Positions 35,703-47,762 are shown, numbered from the stretch's first letter. The stretch is DNA of 64,000 bases from Anticarsia gemmatalis (GCF_050436995.1 NC_134767.1:4278001-4342000); one strand, 5' to 3'. Translations and numbers: made by a program. The notes: generated by a model not told the origin, from the letters alone.

Positions 35703-38371
35703 CCTATTATACGCCTTGTTTGTAACTAACTTAAATCTTGGTTTCAAAGAAATACACGAGCGAAAACGAAATTTTAACAATTAAAACAAAATTACCTTTA
35801 TCACGTCTAGTTTTATTGGTCGAGTTTTTCGTCCCAGCTAAAACTTTGCATATTATTTTGTACTATGAACGTACCTTAACACTACATCCAACATCAGTTA
35901 TCTCAAACCCCAGACTTAGCAGAATTCATATCGAGATTGCAATAGTTCCCAACTTGTTTCACTTAAACAAAACAGTCATATTGAAACTTACACAATTATT
36001 CAACGCGAACTGTCTCTGAGATACGAGAGCACAATTTAACTTGTAAAGGATTAATGCTTATAGGTTTGATAAGCGACTTGTAAACGGGGATCATAACAAG
36101 CACATGTAACTTCGTGTATTGTCATTTTAATGACACCGGTCTGTTTCAAAGTAAATATGACAGATTGGGGTTGGAGCACACATGCCATTTCGAAAACTGG
36201 GTTAATTCTCGTAACTCTTGACAGTTTATCAAATCAATCAGAAATTGGTCAAATCAAATCAATATTTTATATTAGTTTCAATTGTAATATTAATTGTACA
36301 AACTACTTAATGGTATAGGACTAGGTGCTCCGGCTGTTCGGTATTCTTTATACAAGGTCATTGGTATAGTCGATGCTTTGGAGAATAATAGTGAAAAGAG
36401 TATCTGATTCACTTGAGACAAGGTGTTGACACTTAGGCAGATTCAACCTACTTTCACGTCATGATTGTATTGAGGCGACACCGCGACGTTAAGTCCATGC
36501 AAAGCCAAAATATTTTAGAGACGGAGGAACAGATTCGTCTCGATATACATATTATTATGTGTACTGCAGCCTTCTATCCGACAGATAAGGTTGAATTAAT
36601 TTCGAACGTTTTCAGTTTTGATTGTGTTATTGTAGATTGTAATGGAATATGTTCGGGACTGAGACAATGGATGTGTGTGTGATATCGTATGTGAGGGGTA
36701 AAGGTGGAGTGCGGTTTCTTGATTAAATTATTTGTATTGGGGTACCTTCAAATCTTATTTACAGCTGTTGAGCTACTAGTTTATGCTATGAATTTATAGT
36801 TAAATCAACCTAAATAAATTCTTTTGGTTAAATCGTAAGGATTTAAGCGTCTCCAAGCATTATTAATAAATCAGCCAATAATTTATAAAATATATTAAAT
36901 GCATTGAAAGCTTATGTTTGAGATATATTCACCTTTTAAAAATATTTGTAACAGCGATAAACGAAAATCATATGCACTGCGCTACGCCGCGTACTGCTTA
37001 TTTTACCCCATGCAAAAGCTTTTAAATGATTGAAGAAACCCGACAACACATTTCACAATAACTAACTAAAATTATAAAAACAAACACACTATCCCTCACA
37101 AAGCCATTCCCCGACCCTATTAACCTACTGTCTCGCGCAATAATCTTCATTATCCATATCAAAACAAAATAAAAACGAACATAAACTTTTTACAGCGGTG
37201 AGAGAATGTTATTTATTTATTTTATTAGCTCGCCTTTAGCCTTCAAGTGTTGTACGTGGTTTCAGATTCAGGCTTTGGGTATTGTTATGTTATAATACAC
37301 GAACAGGTTTTGCAGCCAACTGAGGAAATAAATTAACGTTCAGCTAGATCTTTGCAAGTGTGATTGTATATTTTTCGTGATATCATTTTAAAAGTTAAAG
37401 TGGTTTAATTCCACCACCAGCATCATTCTGAGTATTCAAGACCAGTATTGGTCAGACTGCAATGTAATTTTTTTTAATTACTAAGATGTCTCTTTTACCT
37501 ACCTGGGCCTACTGTGGTAGGAAATCACTTAGCACAGGAAGATGACAAAGGAGAGGCCACTGAAGCCAGGCCTCAGGCAAATGCTTATGGTGGTGTGTTA
37601 TTGATGGTCTTTTAACTTCGATTCCTAGTTTCTTATTAACGTATTTATGACTATTTTGTAGTAAAGTATTTAAAATCTCAAATGTTTATAAAGACGGAAA
37701 AAAAGAAGTTACGCAATCAAGTATTTCTTAAATGAAACAAACCTTCCTCTTTTCTTCTTATCTATAGGTTATGTTCTCCTATACATCACTAGCGCGGTCA
37801 TTACTTCGTAACGACGTGTTCTCGAGATAAATTACACTAGACAACAAACACATATAACACAGAGAACTTTTGTGAGAAAACAAGAAAATTTTTATTCAAA
37901 GAAAAATAACATTTTTGTTTTGACGACATCCCCACGATTTATACTAAGAGTGGTTTGGACATTGTTTGTTCAAAGCCCGTGATTGTGGTAATCTTTTAAT
38001 TAAAGTTGAAGAACGGGGACACTTTTTGTTCGTGTCAAATAAATTTTAATAATTGCGAGATGTCTAGGATAGATGAAATTTTATATTGTTGAGAAAAATA
38101 TTTTGTTGTTTGACACCGGCTCTCGGAGATAAGAATGCAATAAAGAGAGATTAGAAATAAAATACTTTTGAATTTCTAAAGTTTACTCGAAATTTTATGT
38201 CCCCTGTGGTTGAACAAATACCAAAAAATATGAGACAGAAAAAGTTTTAATAACATTATTGGAAACTTGTAGAGGTTCGTCTCTAAAATTGAGTATAAGA
38301 AAATCTTCCTAAGTATAATATCTAGACCTATCGGAAAGGCTGCCAGCTGTCTAAATTCACTTCACAAGCTA
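35703..38371. other. Long non-coding stretch
   Basis: About 2.7 kb without a credible gene. Frames of 93, 62 and 73 codons (35738-36682) show no domain. A GC-richer patch near 37500-37600 may be an unclassified repeat. Confidence 0.4.
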
Positions 38372-39528
38372 ATAGTCCATTGAAATGTTACATGAATTTT
38401 ACATTTGTTAGAGGACGCAATTTTATTTTTGGAACATGTAGGGGGGGTCAATAGAAGCTTAACTTGAAGTTTGTGGGGTTGCCACTCTTGTCCCCCGGCC
38501 GCCATCTTGGAAAAGGGGGTGGAACCACTTTATTCGCTATATCTCAGAAACTATGCGTCTTGCAATAAAACTGTAAAAGCATAATTTGTAGCAAATTATT
38601 TTTCCTAAAAATATGTTTCATAACTTTTTGCCCTAAATTAACAATTAAAGAAGTTATAAGCAAAAAAGTGCAATTTTTTTTATAACAATTTTCTTTATTA
38701 GTCTATAACTTTTTTTAACGACAGCCGCGCGGATCGAACTCTGAGATTAAGCCACGCTTGCCGAGGTTCTTCTGTGGATGGGTGACCATCTTACACATAT
38801 CGAGTTCCTCTATGTTTCGGAAGGCACGTTAAATTGTGGGTCCTGGCTGTCATTTTCGAAGATCTTTGACAGTCGTTAACAGTAGTCAGAAGCTTGAAAC
38901 CCTGACAACCAGTCTTAACGAAGGGTATCGTTTTATATCCTAGGTAACTGGGTTGTGGAGGTCAGATAGGCAGTGCTCCATGTAAAACGCTGGTATTCAG
39001 CTGCATCTGGTGAGACTGGAAGCCGACTCCAACATAGTTTGGAAAAAAGGCTTAGCTGATATGTATAAATACAAAAAAAATACCTCAGACCAATCTTGTA
39101 GAGTATTTTTCGAGGAAAATTTATCCCTATAATTTTTTTCAACTTCATTAATTAGAAACTCAGTAACAGTGCTACGAAGTAGACCGGTCACGGAAAGAAA
39201 ATTTTTGTAAAAAAAATCACACATTTTTGCTTATAACTTCTTTAATTATTAATTTAGGGCAAAAAGTTATGAAACATATTTGTAGGAAAAATAATTTGCT
39301 ACAAATTATGCTTTTACAGTTTTATTGCAAGACGCATAGTTTCTGAGATATAGCGAATAAAGTGGTTCCACCCCCTTTTCCAAGATGGCGGCCGGGGGAC
39401 AAGAGTGGCAACCCCACAAACTTCAAGTTAAGCTTCTATTGACCCCCCCTACATGTTCCAAAAATAAAATTGCGTCCTCTAATAAATGCAATATTCGGCC
39501 CTCAAATTGTAACATTTCAATGGACTAT
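38372..39528. mobile_element. Large foldback element with ~330-bp arms
   Basis: The left arm (38372 to about 38698) and right arm (about 39192-39528) are inverted copies. They start ATAGTCCATTGAAATGTTA and include GAGGACGCAATTTTATTTTT, GTCCCCCGGCCGCCATCTTG and GAAACTATGCGTCTTGCAAT. Agreement is high over long runs; the left arm lacks ~10 bp present in the right. The loop holds a 5S-like SINE and ~140 bp of unique sequence with no transposase, so the element is non-autonomous. A 60-codon frame in the right arm (39385-39567) is not a gene. The arms could pair as a long hairpin RNA if transcribed. Confidence 0.8.
38716..39053 (+). mobile_element. 5S-rRNA-like SINE nested in the foldback loop
   Basis: The head contains GATTAAGCCACGCTTGCCGA and GGATGGGTGACC (38776-38787), blocks corresponding to the 5S rRNA internal promoter. 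Next comes TATGTTTCGGAAGGCACGTT. The body has GACAACCAGTCTTAACGAAG, GGTAACTGGGTTGTGGAGGT and CTGGAAGCCGACTCCAACAT, ending GGAAAAAAGGC. ~338 bp, no ORF. The body and tail look like a widespread lepidopteran repeat. A clean target duplication was not found. Confidence 0.65.
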
Positions 39529-41850
39529 AAGTATTCACCATTAGCATGGGTGAACCCGCGGGACTAAACTTGTAAAAAAGATAACAATATAGTATATCTT
39601 ATAAGCGATGTAGAAACTAATAATAAACGTCATCACCTCCTCTCAATAATTCAGTTCAAACGACCTCTTTGGCAAAAATAAACTGTCATTCTTCCCTAAA
39701 GAAAAACGTTCATTTCTTTGTCCTGACTATAAAACTTTGTTCAAACAAATCTCCTAAACAAACAAGATTCCCTTTTGTCACAAACGTTACTTTTACTTGT
39801 TGAAATATTAATATGATTGCTACGAAACGAATTTCTTCCCTACTTCTGTCCCGATAACGTTGTGAGTAAACTTTCCTCAAATTGCTTCCATTTCAGGTAA
39901 GTTCTTAGATATATTGTTTGAAGTTTCAAATAACATGCTAAGAGAGAATAATCGCGTTGTCATTTTAGATACAATAATTTAAACAGATAATCGTGAACAG
40001 TACAAATGAGCTACTATGATATTTTTTTATTCGTAATTTCTATAATAAAATAATATGTATAAGCAATACTGATTGCGCAGTATTTAATGTGTTTTAAGCT
40101 ATTGGGAATCGGAGTTGAATCTCGCTTTGAATATAATTGTTAGCACGAAGAGAATAAAGTTTTTTGTCACTTTTATGCAATAATAATTTGTGAAAGTCGT
40201 TTTGTTCGAACAAAACTTGCTGTTAAGTTGTACATAATTGATTAAAAGACAAAGATGAAAGAAAAAGCGACCAAAGTAAAACTTTTCATCTACACAATTA
40301 AAATTCTTGAACAAATCGACTGGTATTTGATAAAGTCCATTTAATTTTCAATTGAACATTATACTTGATAAAACAATACAATAAAAACGGGAAAAGAATC
40401 GACTTTGTTTTTAACGTCGCGGCTTAACGGCTACGAAAAAACCATTTATCGGCAAATCTGTTATATTAAATATCAGGTGAAATTTTATTTTTTATTTTGC
40501 CAGTTTTTCGTCCAAAAAATGTTTGATACTCCAAATAAATTGGTCTGTCTCCAACCACTTATAAATTTCCCTCCGTTTTCCGGCCAATTAGCTTAATTGA
40601 AAAGAGGATAGATTGCAAAACAACCTTTGTTTGGTAGTTACGTAATTGTTGGGGAGTACATTGTTATCAAGCTTTTTCTCTCAAGTACATAGTGTTATAG
40701 CATATTTTATAAGCATTTATAAAAAAGTCTGGCCACTTGAAACTATCAAAATTTTAAAGTGATGAAAATTGAATATGTTAAAACAAAGTAAGTCTATTAC
40801 AGAACTATGTGGATGACTAGCTGTACAATACCTTAAGAGATACCGTTCGTACTCGTTTATTTAGTTTTCACGATTTGTAGTAGGCCTTGGTAATGATATA
40901 TTTGACACAAAGTACCGCATTCTTAGAAGACATCACATTCCACTTTGACATAAGCCTACGTAACTCAAACAAAAACAAGCTTCTTTATTACAACTAAACT
41001 AACACTCGCAACAGAAAAACTCAATTACAAGCCAGACAATTGTGTAAACAATTAAACATCGTTCCCTTAGGTATAATGTCGACGAATCCTCCTGTGTACT
41101 CTAATACACTTGTCAATATTAATTTAGGAAGAGTTGATTACAAGCCAACAGGGAACAGTTGTTAGAAACGTGTACACCCAGCCTGTTTGCTTGTTTGTCG
41201 AATAAATTTCGTTTGGCCTCCAAATGTATTAATTATTTGATTTGTAGAGGATATTGTGAAATGCGATATTAGTGTGTATTTGTTCGGCTTCGTGATTTGC
41301 CTGGATTTGATACCGAATGTTGAATTTATGTTTAATATAGAATTGTAATTGCATATTCTAGGAATATTGTTTTGTTCGCGTAACAGATCATTGGATACGT
41401 TGACAGATTCCGGGATTGTTTAATTGTATTACATAATAGGGCATTTAACTAGGTAGCAAGCAGTAGTAGAAACAATTATTAATGTTGCTTGTAATAAATA
41501 TCCTGGTTCGAGCCGTTGGGGAAATACTGGCTGGTACTAAATTAGTATCGTACGTATTATTTCGTATTTATTATATTTATTTTACCTTTAATATAAGGTC
41601 TTTTATTTTTACTATAGTTACTAAACTTTCTGTATTAAAAACATATTTTTCTACAAAAACTAATTTTCTACGCTACAAACAACTGCACTATGATAGTTAT
41701 CCTATATTATATTATGGTAGTTATTATGATATATGAAGCCAAATCTTTGTGCCATAGGTAAATAATTCGCTCCTCTGATGTTTGAAAAGCGCAATATCGA
41801 ATCAATTGTCAATACCAATCATCTACTCAGTAACACCATTAAACGTATTA
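39529..41850. other. Non-coding stretch with a ratchet-like site
   Basis: No gene or repeat was recognised apart from the splice-like site at 39894-39902. Frames at 40099-40314 and 41482-41736 are low-complexity A+T-rich translations. Confidence 0.45.
39894..39902 (+). promoter_or_regulatory. Candidate recursive splice (ratchet) site
   Basis: CAG|GTAAGT (junction 39896/39897) is preceded by a pyrimidine-rich tract, CTTTCCTCAAATTGCTTCCATTTCAG when read in two blocks. A full acceptor immediately followed by a consensus donor is the zero-length-exon signature by which very long insect introns are removed stepwise. It is the best match of this kind in the window and lies on the same strand as the 33778 site. 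Confidence 0.35.
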
Positions 41851-42057
41851 TGTTGGAGAAAAAGTCTTTTCGCATTATAGTATGTATGAACTTGTAATAA
41901 AATCTCTTTGGCTTCAAGGATCACAAATGAGTACACGGTTCATTAGGTGTCTTTCAGTGAGCTCGTGAGGTACCCAAATATCGAGCTTTTTATGTAGAGA
42001 TTTTATTTTATTACAAGTTCATACATACTTTAATGCGAAAAGACTTTTTCCCCGACC
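41851..42057 (-). mobile_element. Internally deleted mariner element
   Basis: TA dinucleotides flank the element (41849-41850, 42058-42059). The ends are ~57-bp inverted repeats containing AAAAAGTCTTTTCGCATTA and GTATGTATGAACTTGTAATA. Only ~100 bp lies between them, and it still encodes a piece of mariner transposase (listed separately). At ~207 bp against the usual ~1.3 kb, most of the gene is missing, so the copy is non-autonomous. The TIR and retained peptide fit the mellifera/cecropia branch of mariner, assigned from memory of that group. Confidence 0.8.
41914..41988 (-). pseudogene. Mariner transposase fragment
   Basis: The minus-strand frame reads KLDIWVPHELTERHLMNRVL followed by ICD, P and a stop. 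WVPHELTE is the conserved motif (WVPHEL) of mariner transposases, normally located before the catalytic Asp residues. None of the DD34D catalytic residues is retained. The in-frame stop directly after the conserved stretch probably marks the deletion junction. Confidence 0.75.
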
Positions 42058-42377
42058 TAATATTATTCTTCTTGTTTTATACACAAATCTGTTTTACTCA
42101 GAATCATAAAGTGAAGTCTTCCGTCAATACAACATAGTGCAACTACAGGCTACATTTTAGTCCATGTCACTGGTTGAGTAGTTGCAGTGAGACGACAAGC
42201 GACAGTCGTTTACGTAATCAGTCTTCTAGTTGACTTAAATCGAGCAGTTCAATGTAAGCAAACGTGCCTTGTCTATTTCCTCACTCAGTGTGCTATTTTG
42301 AACACTAGGCTTCAAAGTTCCGGAGTCTATTTTCCTCTCACTTAAATATGCTTACGAGTGATACATCTTTACGTCTG
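42058..42377. other. Non-coding spacer
   Basis: Nothing recognised. Confidence 0.45.
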
Positions 42378-42549
42378 TACCTCGATTCTTTACCACTATC
42401 GACTACCGACAACCGGCTAGCTATCGAATTTTGACATTTAGAATGTACTGCCAAAATGTTTCCTACGACACTCGTCAGAGGCGCTGATCCGATTTTCATA
42501 CAAAATTTCTCGATGACAGTTCGGTTGTCAGTAGAAGAGAATCGAGGCA
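42378..42549 (+). mobile_element. F1 MITE copy O, symmetric ends
   Basis: The core is CTCGTCAGAGGCGCTGATCC, followed by TTTTCATACAAAATTTCTCG. The outer ends CCTCGATTCT and AGAATCGAGG are a perfect inverted pair. The 5' arm reads ACTATCGACTACCGACAACC then GGCTAGCTATCGA, which in other copies is the complement of the 3' arm. This copy therefore carries 3'-type sequence at both ends. Confidence 0.75.
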
Positions 42550-43171
42550 CTGTTATAATAATATATGAATTTTGTATTCGAATGTTACATTGCATTGAAA
42601 AGTAGTAATGCTTACTAATATTATTTGAGGTTAGTTTTTATCATCAGATCACTTTGTTCGAGTTATAATCTCTTTTCTCTGAATCTGGATGGTCAGTTGA
42701 AAATGTCAGAATTATTCTGTAAATAGTGAAAAAATGCACCACTAAAAGTGTCCATATTTTAATCACACTTACCAATCTGCACTCATTCTATAAAGTTCCC
42801 TTTCGTCGGAACTGCGTCTAGAAAGCCTCACATAAAACAAATAGCGGAAAAAGAAGGAAGTAAATGAAATAAAACGGGTAGCATTCCCTAATAAACTAGC
42901 ACTAAACGTTGAAGCGAAAGTCCCAATAGACCTAAGAACTCAACAGATAAAAAGGGCGACTTCCCGAACTTAGTTTAAACGCACGAATGCCCAAGGAAGT
43001 ACTAGTGAGAATAGAATTACGTGTGAGCTTGTAAACTAGTTCACAATTTATAAGGGTAACACCGGCTAGCAAATTAGGAGGGTCAGCAAGGGCTGCCAAA
43101 TAAAGTGTGAAATATTGAACGCTTCGTATAAAATATGTTGGGAAAAAGGACGGAATTTGATAATTGGTAGA
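42550..43171. other. Non-coding spacer
   Basis: An 84-codon minus-strand frame (42932-43186) has no family features. Nothing else recognised. Confidence 0.4.
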
Positions 43172-43300
43172 CAGCCTGCTTAGCATAGTGGTGTGAGGCG
43201 CTATTTTGGATTATAGATTCGGAAGATTGAATCTGTGGGTTGGGGTGCCGATACGGGTTGTATTAAGGCTTGATGTCATGAGTTATAGCATAAAGAGCAA
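43172..43300 (+). mobile_element. Possible SINE remnant
   Basis: CAGCCTGCTTAGCATAGTGG resembles a tRNA-like A box, and AGATTGAATCTGTGGGTTGG resembles a degraded B-box region. Too diverged for a firm call. Confidence 0.3.
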
Positions 43301-44367
43301 GAGTAATATTATCTTTGAACTGAGAAGAATTCTCTTATAAAAATGTTTAGTAGTATGTTATCGACATCAGTTCTTTGAACGCGTTTGTAGTCTACTTAGT
43401 GGAAAGTAGTTGTATACAAGTGTTTGCGTCTCGCTTAATTTTACCAAAAAAATTAATAAAGAACATCATTGATATAGCATAGTCAGCTGACTGGTATTTT
43501 TGATACAGCTACTTCATTTTAGAAATACTCAGAATTATTAACAACAAGCTAGATAATGCATGCATGTATACCAAGGCTCTCTTTTAAGTCGTTGGACAGG
43601 CTGATTGCAGAAAATGTTTATAAAAAAATATTACGCTTTTTTCAATTTAGGCACGTTTTTTACTTTTTCTATTGTTGAAACAACGATTTTTATTCAAATT
43701 TCTTAAGCAAGACGTGTGTAAACTGAAAATTTATATAACTTCACCTTCTATTCAAAGTCACTCGAGTTTCAAAGAAGACACTTATTTAGTTAGAGTAGTT
43801 CGGTCTCTTTGAAGTAAATTGTCGTTTATTTCCATACATCTGAAGACTACCTTTGAGAAAGTAAATTCTGGTCCAAACCCCACATTTCGTATTGAAATTA
43901 CGTCTTTTAAACTTTTAGTACGGTAATGAGCATGGAATTTATAAAAAAACTTTTTTTTTAAGTGTTTATAGTAACGATTTGAAACTTACATTTCTTAGAG
44001 CCGCTTGGAGGTAAACGATATTTAGGTAAAATAATCGTATGTACATACATTTTATAAATGGACGGCCGTCTTGCAATTTATAAACTAAGCGTCTCTGTAC
44101 TTTATATCTGAAAAAAATAATTAAGATTATAATGCGACTACGAATATTTTTTACACAATATTGCTATATTTATTCCAAAAATAAATGACGAATAAGACTT
44201 TATTTTTAAATACATGATTGCCGTCTGACTTTCAGTATCTTTCAGTTGACAGACGCTTAACAAAAATCTATACTTATAATAAATCTGTAGAGAGGTCAAT
44301 TCTGTACATTGAATATATTTAAAAAAAAACCAATGGGGGATGTTTAGTAACGGATACTGATACCGAA
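43301..44367. other. Non-coding, nothing recognised
   Basis: A+T-rich sequence, short chance frames only. Confidence 0.45.
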
Positions 44368-45431
44368 TCTGCAATTTATAATTTTCTTTTCTGTCTGTCT
44401 GTCTGTCTGTCCTCCGTCTGTATGTGACGCTATCACGTAAAAACTACCGGATAGAATGCACTGAAATTTGGTATATGCATAGATTAAGTAGTGGAGCAGT
44501 TCCTAGGATACTTTTTATAGCATAAAATTTAAAAAAAAATTAGAAAATTGAAAAATATACGTAGAAATCGTTTGAACCTGCGTTTCCCTATAGAGACCAT
44601 AGATGGCGTTACAATCCATTTCACAACATTCGCATAAAGTTAACGCGGCGCCTGCCGTATCGATACCTGTTGTTCGCACCAACCAATAGATGGCGTTATA
44701 GCTCGCAACAAAGCATGTTTTTTCTAATTAATTTGTTTTGATGGCTTTATTGTAAAAAAATACCTTTGAAACATGCTATACATTTATAAGATTTTTAAAC
44801 ATAAATGTTGTATGATATATTACACAAAAATGTTGGTTTACGTGGGTCCGGTGCGGTCGGGATATCCTAGATGGCAACCGAGTAATTTCGTTTGTTGTTC
44901 GCCGCAACTAACAGATGGCGTTGTTGTTCGAAACACATAACCAAATTAATTGGTTGCATTAAGGAAATAAATTGTATAGCTATGAAACAGACTACGTGGT
45001 AAGTTTTAAAAAATAAACAACGGATGATATATAAAAAATAATTACGGGTTACGCGGTTTCGGACGTATCATCGCAAGTAAACATTATTACGCGTGTGAAG
45101 AGCTCCGGCGCAGATAGGTCTGTCTGTACCTATTATAATATTCTGAATCCAGACGGGTAAGCAATGGTCAGTCTATAATAAGGTATTATATTTTACACTG
45201 TAAACTGGTACGGATACAGACGAGAGCGGAAAAGAAGGTAACCACAGGAAATCAGGCCTGCCTGAGCCTGTGTCACATTGTGTGCCCTTCGGGTCCCTTT
45301 CGTATATAACCATTAGATGACAAAAGAGTTGTTAGCATTTTTATGTGTATCGAGTGCTTCGCAATTCGCGTGCTCAAACGAATAAGCAACAGTACGAAAT
45401 TCACGCGAGCGGAGCCGCACGGGTCAGCTAG
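44368..45431 (+). mobile_element. Long Helitron-like element (~1.06 kb)
   Basis: Starts A|TCTGCAATTTATAATTTTC, then a (TCTG)n microsatellite (44391-44411) and ACGTAAAAACTACCGGATAG with GAAATTTGGTATATGCATAG, the usual 5' phrases of lepidopteran Helitron-like elements. It ends GGAGCCGCACGGGTCAGCTAG|T. The middle has four GATGGC-containing motifs (AGATGGCGTT three times, TAGATGGCAACC once). No rep/helicase coding is present. The interior may contain a nested element. Confidence 0.65.
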
Positions 45432-45600
45432 TAAATAATAAAAGCTTAAAAATAGACGAATATTTTTCATTTGCAGCTATCATCTCGGCTTAATATTGTT
45501 TGAAAATAAAAATGAACAGATATAAAATATGAATTGGGCTTTGTACTCAAAATAGTAATAACGCAAATAACAGTATTCTGTACTATAGTATAGAATACTT

Positions 45601-45777
45601 TAACGAATTTCTTTACCGCCAGTACTATTGAGTATAAAGCGATTGACAATAGAATAAAAATGTACTGGAAAGATAGTTCAAATGGCGCCCGCCAGAGGCG
45701 CCGATCAGATTTTCTGAGATTTTTTCAATAGCTAGCTTAAAGCAATATTTGTTCGTCGATAGTAGAAAGGAAACACC
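45601..45777 (+). mobile_element. F1 MITE copy P
   Basis: 5' end TAACGAATTTCTTTACCGCC, then AGTACTATTGAGTATAAAG, a core GCGCCCGCCAGAGGCGCCGA and a 3' arm TTCGTCGATAGTAGAAAGG. Near full length but moderately diverged. Confidence 0.7.
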
Positions 45778-47762
45778 CATCTGAAAGGTTTTGATTAAAA
45801 ATCCAATTTATATATGACTTAGTGGACTGATAAAACATTATTGATATTTTAAATAAAGAGAAGCTTTAATTAATTAATTGAGTATAATATTTCGGTACAG
45901 ACGCGTCTTGCGTGACAAAGAATAAAGACATGCTTATTTCAATTGCATATTCAATAAAAGTGATTGTAATTTCACAGTGCAATTAAATTTTTAATTACCA
46001 GTGACAATTTTAATGCAACACTGTTATTGGACAAAAATACAAAGGGAAAATAAATAACGCGAGCCTTCAGAGTCATTATATGGCAAGTAATTACGAAACA
46101 TTTCATATAAATTGCAGCCAACATATAAAATATTAAAGTGTACATGATAATTGTCACATTCCCAGGAGACGACTGCAGAATTTTCAATACATTATAATAC
46201 GAAATTATTTCGAGTGTATTTTCAACGTGAACAATTTCGACAACACAACGGCACGTCTGATACAAATTGTTAAATCCGTGATATGATCCCGTTACCGTAC
46301 ACCGCAAACGTACGAAATTAACGAAAAAACCCCGGACACTCGTGTTCAGCATTTTATAGTGCAACTGAGCTATTTTGATACTTTCGTCACGAAATATAGT
46401 CGGTTTATTTGAAAAGAATTGAGCATTGGTGTTGATAACGTGTCAAGATTTTATTCCATTCTAAAATTTGTGTCGGTACAGTGTTTTGCGAATGTGATAA
46501 TGAAGTTCAGTGTTACGAAATAGCAATTCTAATTACAAAAAAGATGTATAAAAATACCAATATATGGATTGTTCTGATTTTGGGCACGCAGCGGTTTTCA
46601 GCTGTAGGTACAGCTTCTTTGCAAGTTAGAAAAGCCTTTTTTAGAAGAAACTTATGATGAACAATAGAAAAATAACTAACAATATTATCGTAATTGATAA
46701 AATAACAACAACACCCAATCCATTTATACAAATATTCTCGCTTCTACAACAAAAGACAAGTGTATACATTTACGTGACAAAGCAACAAAATATATACGTA
46801 AACACAATCCATATAATCTGAAGAAAGAAGTGTTTTTTTTCTTGAAAACATTTTTTATGGAGACAACGAAGGCAACACCCCATAAGTTGGCATTTATTCC
46901 TTCCCCTGCTTTCTCCATTGTCATGCCCTCTTCACGTAAGCCCCTTGAGATAACATCTAAATTGATTTCTTAAAATCGCAAAAATTCAAGCCGAGGTTCT
47001 CAATCTTCCTTTCTCTGCCTTTATATTATTATCGCCTTTGTGAAATAAATTAATTTGATTAGATTAAGTGCTTATCACTCAAGCTGTGACAGATTTTTCG
47101 TGCTCTAGATTTTTTGACGGAATTATTTGCATTATCAAACGTAATGCCTCCACGACTTTTTCCAGGAATTTTATTGGTGTTGCTACGTTAAAATGAAAGT
47201 GCTTGACATAGATCTGGCAGTTTGAGCGTAAGTAGGACTATGATTAAGAGGTTTAACTTGTATAGTATTTAGTTAGTTTTTGGTTGTAGTGGTTTCAAGC
47301 TGAAATCAGCTTACATCATCATTACGTATGACATTTTCCTGTGCAGCTCTCACCCGCGCATCAAAGTAAGTTTAGGTTTGCTTCCTACACACACTAAATA
47401 TATATTTAATTTACTAATCCTTTAAGTTTCGATTGCACTTTTCATTATTAGTTGCTGTTTCTTCCTTTAAAAAGCAGCCATTCGAAGGTATAAAAATATC
47501 ACATTTTTATAAAAGCATATTTTGTATTGAACTCCAATTTTTCACTCACTGAAACCAAATATCACCTGCTATTGGGAACAGTTATTGACGCAACGAAATA
47601 ACAATTAGGTCAGCTAATTAACACATGTGCAACCGAACTGTATACAACTAAACATGCTGTGTTCGTGTAAATACCGTTATCAATTACACTAGACTGAAAT
47701 ATTGTGTGGTAGGCTTGTGTGGTAGGCCTGTGTATTTAACTTTACGATTTGGTTTTGGCACA
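45778..47762. other. Non-coding stretch with the longest open frame
   Basis: The minus-strand frame 45972-46364 (130 codons, 126 from its first ATG) is the longest in the window and has two hydrophobic stretches. Its length equals chance expectation, it has no domain, and no promoter or splice context supports it. The sequence around 46200-46340 is richer in CpG than its surroundings. No other feature seen. Confidence 0.35.

Noticed and set aside
36461..36682. 73-codon ATG frame with fairly protein-like composition
   Set aside because: Length is well within chance and no motif or splice context supports it.
38730..38800. Possible 5S rRNA gene
   Set aside because: Only internal-promoter blocks match. 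The flanks are SINE sequence and the element is nested in a transposon.
39385..39567. 60-codon frame in GC-richer sequence
   Set aside because: It lies in the right arm of the foldback element and is explained by repeat composition.
45972..46364. 130-codon minus-strand open frame with hydrophobic stretches
   Set aside because: It is the longest frame in the window, but its length equals the chance maximum for ~65% A+T over 64 kb, and it has no domain, signal or promoter/splice context.
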